Shown here: piece by piece, positions 25,330 through 38,095 of the stretch
How positions within the stretch are numbered: position 1 is the first letter of the stretch
Layout: every line of letters starts with the position of its first letter
Assembly (NCBI RefSeq): GCF_036370855.1
Contig: NC_088099.1
Coordinates: forward strand, 17,885,501-17,949,500
DNA: 64,000 nucleotides
From: Dromaius novaehollandiae
Lineage: Eukaryota; Chordata; Aves; Casuariiformes; Dromaiidae
Direction: 5' to 3'
Program-made: the position numbers and the translations under genes
Notes under the pieces: generated by a model
Databases searched by the model: none
What the model saw: only the letters and a program-made list of their open reading frames with translations
What the model was told of the DNA's origin: nothing

Positions 25330-25630
25330 CATCACTTTCTCACCTCGCATGTGCATGTGAGCCAGGTGGGGCTGCAGGGACTCTGCGGCACGGCCGGATC
25401 GGCTCTCTGTGGGGCGCTGGCCAGGCTGGGCTGCCTCTTGGCCCCTGACCTGCCGGCCGACCTGCCCAGGGCTGTTCTGCGCGAGCAACGCCTGGGGGGA
25501 GAAAGACCTCCAGCACTGGGCCCTTTGCAGCACCAGAACGGAGCTATTGTGGAACGAGAGAGCGAGACCTGCTGCTGGTCTGCCGCTGCTGGGCCAGCTG
25601 GCTACAGCACCGATGGTCACAAATCTGAGA
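25330..25630. promoter_or_regulatory. GC-rich CpG-bearing patch
   Basis: About 300 bp with many CpG dinucleotides (for example ggcacggccggatcggctct at 25386) inside very AT-rich DNA. Open frames of 129 (minus) and 97 (plus) codons follow from the high GC content and resemble nothing known. Possible readings are a small CpG island, an alternative promoter or a GC-rich unannotated exon. The sequence does not choose between them. Confidence 0.3.
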
Positions 25631-28600
25631 CCAGAAGCCAGTAAGAGCCTAAACTTCCACTCACTTTAATATGCCATGATTTTGCTCACATCATTTTAAT
25701 GCTAACAAATGTAGTCAGCATTTCTTCTTCCTTTTCTGTCTTTAACAACATTTAAAATAGGTACATCCCTGCTGTTTCAGTCACATAAGATTCATTTCAG
25801 GTCTCAAAGCTTCATAAAGAACTATTAAGTACTAAATCAAGTATTAAAATCATATTTCTCAGCCAGAATTTGCAAATGTATAACATTTAATAACTTAAGA
25901 ACTCTTTATTTCCTCTTATTGACTTTCTGTTTTCTTTAGTTGTGGGATTTAATTAACAAGAGCACAGTAAAAGTGAAATGGTAGCCATTACTTAGGCAGC
26001 ACTAGCAAAACAGTCACCCTGAAGTGACATTTAAACTGCTTTACTTTCTCCTTGTGAAGCAGAAAACAACTGTTAACAGAGCAGCATTAACATCACAGAA
26101 AGCTCTATTTTTTAAGGTACCTCTTGGTGTCACTTGATTGTTTTCAGTGTTAGCTGGAAACAGTTGGGAATAAGTATAAGAAGTTGAGAAATCACATCTT
26201 ACTAATTTTATGATCACGCTGCCTGTGTGCAAAGCTGTGCAGCATACATTTAGATTAGTGTGAAAGATAACTGTTACTCTAGTCTCAGTCTCGCATTATT
26301 TTCAAATAGCTTATTTAATTACTCTTTATGGTATGTTCTGCCAGGGTAAGTGACCTTAACTAACAATCAGTTATTTTTTAAATAAATTTACTACCACATT
26401 TAATTAACTCTTTGTAATACTGTATTTGAAGTGACTGAATAGTTTACCCGGCTCCTGCTAACATATTTTTCTCCAAATAAGAAGGTGAAGGAGTGTGTAT
26501 TAAGTCTAATTGTCATACTGGGGCAAAAAGTTGAAGAGCAGTTTATCCATCAAATCAAAGTTCAAAGCCCAGCGTGTTAATACAGACTTAGTGTTTAGAG
26601 AAACTATGTGAGCCGGTCTTGAGAGGGACAAACACTAAGCTGCTTCATCGATGTTTGCTTTGTTTGATGTACATTTTTAATCTAAATGGGAAAGTTTTGC
26701 CTTCCTCTGTGATGTGGCTGGTGCGACCTCATCCCTGGAGGGGCAGAGTGAGTAATTGCCGTCCTATGCCCAGAAAATGTTTATTTTACAATAAAAATAA
26801 AACAAGTCTGATTGATAGAAGAAAACCGTTCCCCCAACGCCACTGCTAAGCCTTCCACTGGCTGAAATGATTCTCAGCAATTATCTTCTGCTCTCCAAAA
26901 CCAGACAGTGTGGCTTTTTCTCTCTTAATTCAGTTCAGCATTCAGCTTTGATTTTGGAAATCCTATCATCATCATGGCTTGTAAAGTGAGCACAAAAGTG
27001 AGCAAAGTGTGCTTTGAATTAGAGAATTACAGAGAAATGCTGCTAGTTAAGAACAATGTAGGCTTGTGATCTTTTTATCTTTTGTAGCTAGATCCCCAGC
27101 AACAGCTAAAGCATGTTCAGAGAGTGGAAACAAAGGTGATTTTAACCCTTTGGAGCCACCTCTCATAACACGGGCCTGCAGGGGAGGTCTGGGAGCCAGA
27201 GCTCGCTGCAGCTTGCCTCAATTCTGATCATGCTCCCTTTTCTTTCCAGCATGGAAACATTCTCCATTGATCATATCTGCTGGATTTCCTGTTGTTTTGC
27301 ACCTCCAAGAGATTCCTCATAAAGCTGGACATCTTTATCATCAGCCTGCTCTCCTCTCAGTCCTGAAAGGCACAGAGGTGGCCTGCATGAACACATGGCA
27401 AGAGGGAAGACCAGGTCTTGGGCCTCTGAAATATTATTCTTGAACAGCCTCACATCAGAAAAATCACCTAGTAGTGCTTCCCACTGTGTCAATCCACAGT
27501 CAAACAGTTCATGGACTTGGACCGTACATGTCCAAAATAGTAATACAACCAAAATAAACCTGTACTTTTTACGATCAAGATATTGCATTGGCAACTGCAG
27601 CAGAAAAACATATCTAGAGAGATTTTCAATTCTCTTAGAGTTAAAAAATTGAGAGATAAATGACTAGGGAATCATTTCTCTAAATATGAGTTTGAGTGAA
27701 TGAAATGGGAAAGAAATCAAATGTTGAAATACGAATTCACAGAAAAAAGGGAATATACTTTCATGAAATTAAAAGTTGGACTTCACAACATGCAAAGTCC
27801 ACTCAGTTCCTCCTTTGATGCTTCCCCATCACTGTGTAGACCAGGGAGTTGTCTGCTCCCTGACAGGGTAGACCCCAAGCACTAACCTTTCCTAGCAGGC
27901 CTTGCACCTTTTCACAAACTCCAGTGACTCCACGCCATGGACACTGAGGAATCCCCCCTTCCACATACCCAATGATCTCAGCTCTTATTTTCAGCTAAAC
28001 TATTTCCTCGCTGCCAAGTCTGCCTTGTGCTACCTATTGTGTCCCAAAATAAAAGTTTTTTTCCTCCTGTTACTGGGTTCTCCCCATTCATTTTAGCCAG
28101 GAAGTAATATTAGTCTCTAAATCTGAAGAGAGCAAACTGAAAGATTCCTGAAGAAATAACAAAACTGATCCTACAATACACTGATAGAGCCTGTGATCAA
28201 ATTAAGCCCTAACAAACATTTCAGAGACGCTTGAAAGCATGTCTATGTCTGACTCTTTTTTTCAGTTAGTCCAATAAAAGAAACTTGACTATGCAGATAA
28301 AGCCTGTGCACAATACTGGATTTTAAAGCTCAGTCAGCCCAGCCTTTTTCTATACAAAGAAATGCTAAAACCCATCATTATTCAGTTGTAGTGGCACTCA
28401 CACTAACTGTTAATTGCTCTTATTGCTGAAGCTAACAAACATTTGTTCATCAAAGATTGCTCAGCCAATCTGCTCCCAGACTTTTTCTTTTTGCAGTTAG
28501 AACTGTGTCCTCTAAAAATAAGAAACTTTTAAGTGGAAAGTACAAATACAAATATGTGTGTATCTGTAGGCTGTGCACTGTGTGAGATACATATGTATGA

Positions 28601-31600
28601 AACAATGAATACCCATTTACTGATGTGGTATACAATGTTAGCTCAGGCAAAACCAAGACAGCATAGATATTGGTTTGTACCTGTGCCATGGACCATGTGC
28701 CGCAGGGCTCCCTGAGGCTGCCCTGCTCTCCATGGAGATTCATGCAAATTCATATTTATACAGATCCAGTTAGGGATGGTAACAGCCTCACTCCGATTTG
28801 GGAGACTCGCAAGAAACTTTAACATTCATCCCAGCCACACGTACTGCACTAGCCAGGGTTACTGGCATAGGCCAAAACCTTCTTCGCCCCTGGAAACATC
28901 TGTGGCTAGACCCAGGTGTTGACACTATTCGCTGCAGAGCATTGGTGGGTGCCATCCCAGTCCACAGGCTGAACCAGCCTGCGTGGTGAGGCAGCTCTGT
29001 GTCCTCACACTGAAGGAGCTTGGCCCATTTCGCCATTTGATCTTCATACAGCAGCACAAGGACTGATTGCTCAGGTTACACGGAAATGAAGCAGCAAAGA
29101 ACACTGTGTCACCATCTCTCAGAAGCTGATTTAACACCAAAAACCTAAGAGGTCATCTGAGACTGTTTCATGCACCTGCAAGTCCCTCTGCACTTTCTCT
29201 TAAGTAAGATTAAGCTCTTCTAGCAAAGGACTTAGACAGCTTCTCTGTCTGACACTGGGATGCCATTATGCCACATACAGGACACAAAAATTAGAGGATC
29301 ATCTGGACAGTCAGGACTGGGGTGGGTTCTGTCACATCCGCACTGCAAAGATGGATGTACTTTGCCACAATCTAATAAGCAAAATCAATCAAGCTGTCAA
29401 GCTTCCCCCTCCCAAATTATACTCTGGTCTTATCTGAAGGCTCTAAAACGAATGTTAGCTTGGGTTAAAAAAATCTGAACCGAAGGCAGATTAGTGCTTG
29501 AGCACAGGTTTGCACGGAAGCTGTATCACAGATATCTGCAGCCATGTCCCCAAGCCCAGCTGTGTCACCAGAGAGGTGCTGAAAAGGTTGCATGGCAGAG
29601 AGGAAAAAAACAACAGACAGACAAACACCGTGACAACACCAGTAACTTGTTTAGTTGTACCTCAGATATACGTCTATTCTCATAGTCCTAACCACTCCTG
29701 TGCCGAGATGAGCCAAATTAAGGTTTCTCACAGTCCTAGCTGAGCTGTGAGTCAAGTTATATTTCTATGTGTTAAGTGCCTGAGATCCCCTGACAGCCAC
29801 TTTTAATGCCTCAATGAATGAGTCACCTTGAATAACTAGGGGATGTCAGATACAGCTTCCAGTTGCCAGATGATGGTGTGTACTGCCCCTGCAAGCTTCC
29901 TCAGTGTCTAGCTGAATCTCAAGCCACCAGTCTTCCTTAGATAATGGAGGAGTTTTATTTTCCACGTACCATGCCCTTGTCACTTCCATTCACTAGCAAC
30001 ATATGTTCTAAGAGAAATCTACAGATCAGGACTTTTTCTGCTCTATATAACTAAAAATAATCAGCTTTAAATTTGACTTGGAAATTAGAAGCACGTTTCT
30101 AACCTTCAGACGACTGTAGTCCTCTGCAACCGCCTCTGAGTAGTAGTGCAGGCACAAGATCTACCTGATGTTAAAATGAAGTTTGATAAGTTTACGAGCA
30201 GGACTAAATAGCTGGTTGCCTGCCAGAACTGGGGACTGGACTCAATTCAGATCGCTTTCAGTCGTATGTGGAGACCAGGATGCTCTTGTCTGTCTGTTAT
30301 ATAGTGCTCAATCCTTTTACATATCAAGGGTGCTTATTTCCTGGTGGATAGGTCTATTTTTAATCCTTGCTCCCTTCACACTGACATAATTCAAATTGGC
30401 AGCAAAGTTAATAATTTCACTGGTTTGATTCATCCACCAAGAGCAGGAAATGCATGCAAATGCTCAGATTTCTGTTGTACTTAGCCACCCCTGACATGTG
30501 TTTTACATTGACATTCTTTCCTTGCTGCCTTCACCTCTTTACCCACTTTATTCCCTCCCTAACATGCTAGTCCTGCTTTCTGACAGGAAGAGAGCCTCCA
30601 TTTAGGAGAGGGTTAGAGAACTTCATCCTTCTGCCCATATATCTCTTTGCAGTCTGGCAAGACATTTCCTCCTCTGCTTAGTTATTCCAAATTCATGTAC
30701 CCTTTGGTGCAATTGGACTTCACAGGGGCAATTGCAGTGGCGTGCCCAGGCCAGGAAACCCCACTGCCATTGCACACAGCAATCACTGGCAGTCACAGTG
30801 GTTCCACAGGCATGTCTCAGACACACCATCTCCACAGCCCTGGGAGACCTTGCTTGGCTAGTCCGGAGCACAGGCTTTTGGAGCACTGAGTCTTATGTGA
30901 GAGCAAGTTCCAGCTGAAGGTCTATCTTGCCACTAGGTTGATTTTCCATTAATTTGTCCATACACAAATGCAGTTCTTTTTACACTGCAGGCTAAGGTAA
31001 CTCAAAATATTGTGCTTTTGTTACCAGCTTAAGGCACACACAAGGACTGTCATTGTGGATGAGCTGACAATTTTAACTTCATGGTACCAATTACAAAATT
31101 TCTGCTGGATACTACAGAGATTTTTGTCAGTTTCATGTGTTCCTTATGCACGATTCAATGCATTTCTACTACAGGAGATCAAGAAAAAAGTACTGGATTT
31201 TGGATAGGTGTAATAGTCTTAAAAGCTAATGTAGAGGGAGGGAGCAATATGAATCAATGAAGTAATTTCTCCATCTTTAGAAAACAGAAGAGAAGTGATA
31301 TTTGCCATTCCTGTGTAAGAATTCTACACACATCCTGCTTGGTCTCAATCTGATGAAATTCAGATGATGCCAATTCCCAGTGCAAAGCCTCAACTAGGTA
31401 GGGGCAAGGGGAAATGCTGAAGAACCATTTTCATAAATCAGAGATTCTTATGTATTTTTTATTAATTCACAGTAGTGTTTGCCATATGTGAGGTCATTTC
31501 CAAAGAAAAGGTAAAGAGGGAAGCTTGTTCAAAACCCATAAAGACATAAGACATTAGAAGTAGTCAGGCTTTTAGCTGCTTTGTTACATGACTACATCCA

Positions 31601-33239
31601 CCAAAACCACGACTAAGTCACTGCCTAACTTTCTGGGCACCTCTGTTTTATTCAGTAGGTTCCTGAAGTCAGAGCCCAGTGGTAGCTCTGTAGACAGCAA
31701 ACTACTCCAGTGGAAGCGCAGTCATGGAATTACATAAACTCTCAATAAATAAAGATAGTCCATTCCCTGTTTTATAGTCTAGAAGGGAGGGAACTCACTC
31801 AGTATGTGAAGATCAAGACTCACTCCCCTTCCATAATGGCTGTTAGATGCTGGCAGAGTGGTGTCTACAGCACTCTTCTAGGCCACAAGATCAAGTTGCC
31901 ACTTTGAATCTCTCCCTATGCCAGGACATATGGGACATGTGAGAATTGCACTGCTCCTGTGAGGGGATGCCTTCAGACAGCTGAGGATTCGGGTCTAAAG
32001 TGCTTTTGGAGCCCTTATGTAGATCTGCATCAGCAAATGCTGTTACCACCCTCTAGTTGCTTTCCACTTCAGTTTCCAAATTCCTTTTGGTCATCGATGC
32101 TGAAAAGCTTAGCTTTGCCACAAAATACTGACCTCAGTATACAGACACTATATGCAAGACATTCAGGCTGAACAGCACCCATGACTAATGTAAGTTAAAT
32201 CTCAACCCACCCCTCTCATTAAACAGTGAATAAAATTTAGAAAAGCCCTGCTTTAGCAACAGCAGTGGAATCAGTCACAAACATCTACAGATTATCTCTC
32301 CAGCCATGTCTGTGGTAACACAAGCCAGAAGTATCTAGGAGTTTACACTTGAATTCTCCAGATGAAGTATGTCAGTTTAATTGAACCCAGATGATACCAA
32401 TGAGGAAAAAGTACCCTCTACTACAGTAGAGACCACTGAAAGCTACACCCCCTGACAGAGAGAGCCTGCAGGAGATAAGGAATTCTCTTGCTTGAACTCA
32501 GCCTCTGTTCTTCCCTGCTGTGGTAAAATCCATGGCAAAGGGACAGAGATGCAAGGAAATTTCTCTACAGTATAACAGGACTTGACAATCAAAAAAGCAA
32601 TATAAACAATGAGTTTCTGATTTCTGGATGTACTAGGAATGCTGGAGCAGTGATGTGTATCTCCTTACCTTCGTGGCAGTGCTGAATTACACTGGAGGAG
32701 GGTGTTGAAGGCACAGAGAAGTGGAAAACTTCAGGTACTCTCTTCTCTTAGTTCTGCTCCCAAACATTTTCTGCCCAAAAGAGCCTCTCAATTCATTTCT
32801 CTGGCACAGATCAACAGCAGGATTATATATTGGAGAAAATCAATGAGATCATATGAAGGGGAACTGCTCCATTGGCAGGTCATTGAAATCCAGGAAACAA
32901 CAAAGCAGAGCTTTTTACAGAATTGAGAGAGAATGGTACTATACATAGGGAAGATGCATCTCCCCTGTTCCCCTTCACAATGGATAAGGTTGTGAGAATA
33001 ACAGAATTACCAGTATCATCTTTTCTCTTTGCAAATTTTTAACATCAAAAATTGTTTCATAACTTTTGCAGTGTTCCACACCATCAGTGAGGTTTGCTCT
33101 GAGGACATGATCCTTTTGTTGTCCATGTGCATCTATGTTTATTTCCTCCATCCCTTCTGAGCCAATCAGGTCTCTCCAAGAGGACACTTGGTGATGGTTG
33201 GTGGGACAGATTCTTCCACCACCTGTTCCATGAAACAAC
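25631..33239. other. Non-coding DNA, no gene recognised
   Basis: About 7.6 kb with no recognised exon, RNA gene or confident transposon. The first 850 bases (25880-26480) are rich in TAAT/ATTA-type homeodomain core motifs and non-repetitive, a texture typical of vertebrate developmental enhancers. The remainder is unremarkable. Open frames of up to 107 codons (27271-27594, minus) have no recognisable product. Confidence 0.6.
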
Positions 33240-33455
33240 AGCTGTCTCAGAGTCTTAATGAAAAATTATAACATAGTTATTATGTCTCAGGTGCAACACT
33301 TCTAGTATAACTGTCTCTGTCTCGTGGGTGATGCTCCTCTAGCTATAATAAAGTAAGAATTAGTTTTAAGGGTAGGATTAGGGATTATGATATTGTCTAT
33401 AACATCAACTACAAGACAAAAATAAGTAGCAGAAGATGTAGAATCAGTTGCAATT

Positions 33456-33458
<3 letters not shown>

Positions 33459-33487
<29 letters not shown>
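33459..33487 (+). repeat. 29-base T run
   Basis: Twenty-nine consecutive T residues, seen directly. The run sits between the first two recognisable monomers of the tandem array and so entered or grew after the array formed. Confidence 0.96.
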
Positions 33488-33490
<3 letters not shown>

Positions 33491-35236
33491 CACAGTTAGG
33501 ATTAGTCTTCTAGAACTTTAAAAATGCAGACAGGTAATTCTTGTTACATCCTGAAGAATCTAGAAAGTTACAATGAGAATTCATTTCAGTGCTGATCGAA
33601 GTCTTATACTAAGATTTAAAATGGCACCTGTCCCTGTGGGCACACTTACAGTTGGGATCAGGATTGGGACAAGTATTCCAGAACTTAAAGGCACATGTAG
33701 ACACCTTCTTCTTTTCTCCTGCTGGAACCAGAAAGGGCTGGAGGAGAGGATGGTATTACTGAGCCTCTAAATCCTCTAGGGACTTTTAATCTGGCATCCT
33801 GAAGCACTGAGCACAGGTCAAGACAGCTCCTGGTGGTGCTGAAGACATTATGTGGCCTTCGAGTATATGGATCAACATCTAGGTAAATTTTTTTATTAAG
33901 ATTAGGGTTAGTGTTATAGAACACAAAACTCTATAAATTACTTATTGTTGCATCCTGCAGAGTCCAGAAAGCATAGCAAAGTATATTACTGTGCTTCTTA
34001 GCCTTAGGTTTCATTTTGATGTAACGGCAGGCCCCTGGATACATTATAGGTTTGTATTGGAGACCAAAAGCCAAAAGCATCTTGAAAAGACTACATCTGT
34101 TAAGCACTGAGAAAGATGCAAGTTTTGGGACAAAAAAGCTGAATTAGAGGGGCCCTGGCCTCTTACTTTGCATTTTATTGCATGAGTAATTTCCTTACTT
34201 TATTATTTAGAGACAGGTTCAGGTTATATTCTAGAAGCAAACACATACAGACAAGCTGTTTTTGATGCATCTTTCAAAACCCAGATAATTTTGGAGAAGA
34301 CTGGTGCTACCTAAGGCTATGCAAAATAAGGTTTCTGACCCAGGAACTTTGACAGGTGAATGTTAAACTTAGGGCTAGTGTTTGAAAATGTAAAGGATCT
34401 AGACGCACTGCTCTTGTGGCATCTTGAGGGCCCAGACAGATATGGCAAAGACTAGTACTAGTGGGGTTCTGTGCCGTGTGTTGCCATTCAGTGTAGGGAA
34501 TGGACCTATGGGTCCCTTTCAGGCTGGGTTGAAGTTTCAAATTCTACAACCTAATGCATTTCTCAGCATTGTTATTGGGGTGTATTGGGGCAAAAAGAGT
34601 GCAAGAAAAAGCTCTTGACGATGCCAAAAAGGCTTGTGTTGCATCTTATTAGTCAATCTAGTATACAAATCAGAGTACATTTCAGGGTAAGATTCAGATC
34701 ATGGTTAGTGTTAGAGGACTTAAGGCAGCTAGAGAAGTTATTCTTGAAGCACTCTGTAGGGCACAGTCACTTTAGAATAAGACTGTTGTTAGTGTAGCTG
34801 ACAGTCTTATGCTGAGCTGGATTCCCAGGGGCTGTGAGGGCTGGGGCTATGGTTAGACAACCTATAGCAAACAGCAAGGCATCCTGAAGAGTCCGGAAAG
34901 TTAGAAAGATGATGGATATTAGTGGGTCTCTGGGGGTTGTTTAGTGAGTTAGAGGAAGAAATAATCATCTGGCAACTTATCACCTTGGGGGTGGGTTTCA
35001 GGAACTAGAACTAAGAGCATTTAAGGTACATATACCTTTGTGCTGTGCCCACACTGTATGAGAATATTGAAATTATATGAGGTGAAGGCCTTATGTGGTC
35101 CAGCACATAATGTAGTTAGAGGCATTAGTATGTGTCATCATGAAGGATACAGGCACAAAGAGAGATGCAGCTAATAGTAGAGTTGAAGGGATTGGACTGC
35201 GTCTTACTTTCTGAACCCCTATACGGGTGTGTTTCA

Positions 35237-35250
35237 GTTTAGGGTTAGGG
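35237..35250 (+). repeat. Short telomere-like motif within a monomer
   Basis: Reads tttagggttaggg, two adjoining vertebrate telomere repeats. It is the best-preserved telomere-like stretch in the array, and its counterparts in other monomers are degenerate (ttaggattag, ttagtgttag). Confidence 0.8.
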
Positions 35251-35559
35251 CTACAGAGGCAAAAACTGCCAGACAGGTTATTCTTGTTGCATACTGCAGA
35301 TCAAGGAGTGTTATGGAGAGGTTCTGTGTACGTGATGTCCAGGCTTTTGTTTACAACTTCAGGTTGGCCTCCTGGCTACATCTCGCCTTCAGGGTATATT
35401 GTGGTTTTCAGAACCAAATGCCTTAAACTAAGGCTTTTGTTTATGGTTGCATTTTGAGAAACCAAACCAGGGAAAAGCTGCTCCTGCTGTGCCTTCTTTG
35501 TTCTAGAAAGATAGGGACAGAGTTTAGATTGCTGGCCATCCCATACGGTGAATAACAAC

Positions 35560-36960
35560 ACAGGGACCAGAGCTGCTGTTCTCACTAGAGCTTTCTCAGC
35601 TCTGCATTGCCAAAGAAGAATAATCTTTCTGGCTGCATCTGGTTCTTTAAGTGCCCTTTCCCCACCCTAGCTCATATCCCCACGCAAGTGCCTGAAATGC
35701 ACTTAGGCAGCATTTATTGCAGACTCAAACTAAGCTTCTCAGTTCCTTTATCAGCTGCCTCCACTCTCATTGCCTGTGTCATGCAAGATGACACAACGTT
35801 CATATCTGTCAACGTGTTAAGACCTGGATCCCAAACACCCATCTGGCAGGTGGATGGGGAGCCATAGCTTCCCTGCAGCCATCGCAGAAGGGCTTGAGCC
35901 AACAAGCACCAGTCCCCACCCGGTCCTTCCAAGCTTTGCATGAACAGCAAGAAAAAAGCATGTGGCTGCTTTCAGCTCCATAATCCTACTCCTAACTGTG
36001 AGTCCCAGGCTGGGATGTACAAGGATTCTCCATGAACATAGGGATATAACAGAAAGCCTGCTGTCTCTGTAGCCAGGGACTTTTCTCCTTCTGCCTGGTC
36101 CCTGCACCATGACACGCAGAAGATATTTGGTTCTCATAACCAATTCCTACTCATAAGCTGCAAAGCAGCCAAAATGCTATACCTGCCTGAAATCATAGTA
36201 TAAGGGTCTGGCCCCCTCAAACACCACTTCTGTCCATAAAACTCTCCTAACTCTGCAAAATGCAGCAAGAATAATTTTATTTGCTTCTCCAACCCAAACC
36301 TTAAATCTGATCTTAACATTAATACATTCGCTCATTCCTAATGGGACCTTTCCTTGGAATATGAAAGATACTTGTTCATATGCTATAATGTAACAAAAGT
36401 CCTTCAGCCTCTGTAGCAGAAGTCTTCCTTCTCATGGTCTAGTTCCTATTGAAAAATTTAAGAAAAGTGTCTCTAAATGCTTTAGGTCTGTAACCTTTAA
36501 CCAAAGCAGATATGTAGATAGGCGACCAGACCCTGCCTTACCTGGTCACAAAAACACCAGAGGCACTCCAACCACTGTGCTTTCCCACCTTTTCAGGATC
36601 TGCAGGAAGCAGCCAGGACAGCTCCTCTGGCTCCTCTAGGTTTTCACCCTAGTTCTAACCATCACCCAGACAGTAGGAACTGTTAAACCATCATCCAGGA
36701 CAGCTCCAGACCTTAAGCTCATAAACAGATGTGTCTCTTACTCTCTGTGTCCTGCATAAACACTGGATGCTTTAGGGGTGCTTTTTTCATATCCTAATTG
36801 TAATCCCATGTCTAACAACAAAACTTCCCAAGTGCCCATGACCCACACGAAAAGCCCTGATTCCCTTTACTATGAGTCCTATCTTTCTGGTCTGTGCAGG
36901 ATGCAGCAAGTTTAACTTGTTCGGCTGCCTTAGTTTCTCTAACCATAACCTGAAATGTAT
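35560..36960 (-). repeat. Inverted block of the ~160 bp tandem array
   Basis: Within this block the monomer core appears reverse-complemented: tctgcaaaatgcagcaag at 36251, ctgcaggaagcagccagg at 36601, gcaggatgcagcaagttt at 36896. The telomere-like part appears as ccctaa or cctaac forms (ccaccctagctcat near 35664, taatcctactcctaactg near 35981, ttcaccctagttctaacc near 36643). Monomers on both sides run forward. This is best explained by an inversion of part of the array. Confidence 0.78.
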
Positions 36961-38095
36961 TGTGAAACAAGATTACATAGTAGGACACAGCAGCCTTCAG
37001 CCTCCATAATTTATTGCCTGGGCTTTGCAGGATGTCTTCATAAAAATGTCTTTAAATACATTAACTCCTACAGTGAGAAATCTACCCCTAAAGTGATATG
37101 TAGCCATGGGGCCATCCCGTACCTGAAATCACTGAAGTCAGAGAAGCTAAAGCAGCCAGACAGGTTATTCTTGTTACAACCTGTGGAGCCCAGAAGGGTA
37201 GAGAGAGGAATGGTTTCAGTAGGGCACTCACACTTACGTCGTGATGTAAGGAAGCGGCTGGTCCCCGGAGCATGCTGGAGGCGATGGTTAGAGTTTCTTT
37301 GGAATCCGGAGCCTAAAGCATTTCAGGACATTACTGCAGCATCCCACAGTGCCCAGATACGGTGATGGGATATAAGAGAGGGGACTATAACAGATAGGAC
37401 AGAAGGTTTCTTACTGTACAAACTACTACCCAGGTACATTTCAGATTGAGGCTAGGGTTAGGTTTAGGGTTTCAAGACCTCAAGCAGGCAGACAGGCTAT
37501 TCTTGTCGTGCCAGGCAGACCACAGAAAGTTTGTTAGCAGACACTTATTATTGGGCTTCAGGGCCTTGTTCAGAGACTTAAGAGAGGGGATAGTCACTTT
37601 TAGCTCTAGGATCCAGAGCCTATTATATTTCAATTTATAATTACTGTAACATTTTCCAGGGCTTATACAGAAAAGACTGCTGCTAGAGGAGTTGGGGGCC
37701 TGAGGTGGCCTGTGACTAACTGAACCAGTGCTCTGGTACACTGCAGGTGAGGGCAGGGTTAGAGGCAGATCCCTCTCTCTTTGGGTCAGGGACTGAGTTT
37801 AGGACACTGAACATGTCTTCAGTTAATAGGAGTCAAAATTTTACTCTGTCTTTTATTTTAGGACCTGTTTCTGTGTATTTCAAGATGGATCAGAGTTAGA
37901 GCCAAGGAATCTAAGGCATGCAGGAACCTTTTAATTGCTGAATGCCTCAGGGACACGAGACCTGAGAAGAGATCGGGTGTTTGTAGGCATCAAGGCTAAA
38001 TATTCTTTGTTATCGAAAGTGTTTGTTTCCTGGCTATAGTAGGGCTGAGGGTTGGGTTAGCATTTGGGAATCAGTTTCTTTAAAAAATACCTGCT

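Larger units (their letters stand above)
33240..38095. repeat. Diverged tandem array of ~160 bp telomere-motif monomers
   Basis: A decayed satellite-like array. Each unit pairs a TTAGGG-type stretch (attagggttagtgtt near 33900, tttagggttaggg near 35239, ctagggttaggtttaggg near 37451) with a core like cagacaggttattcttgttg and then gcatcctgcagagtccagaa. Cores in plus orientation lie near 33529, 33700, 33930, 34250, 34402, 34732, 34875, 35272, 35445, 37158, 37330, 37490 and 37640. Reverse-orientation cores lie near 35600, 35935, 36251, 36405, 36597, 36747 and 36896. Spacing is mostly 130-170 bp or about twice that. Units vary too much for unequal exchange to have been recent. I do not recognise the family; open frames inside it are not conserved between units, so it is not coding. 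Confidence 0.82.

Noticed and set aside
33459-33487. T run as the reverse poly(A) tail of a retrocopy
   Set aside because: Both sides belong to the tandem array and no transcript-like sequence adjoins it.
35237-35250. A true interstitial telomere block
   Set aside because: Only two perfect repeats adjoin. It is better explained as part of the monomer.
36955-37365. 136-codon frame inside the tandem array
   Set aside because: It is not preserved between monomers and spans the orientation junction.
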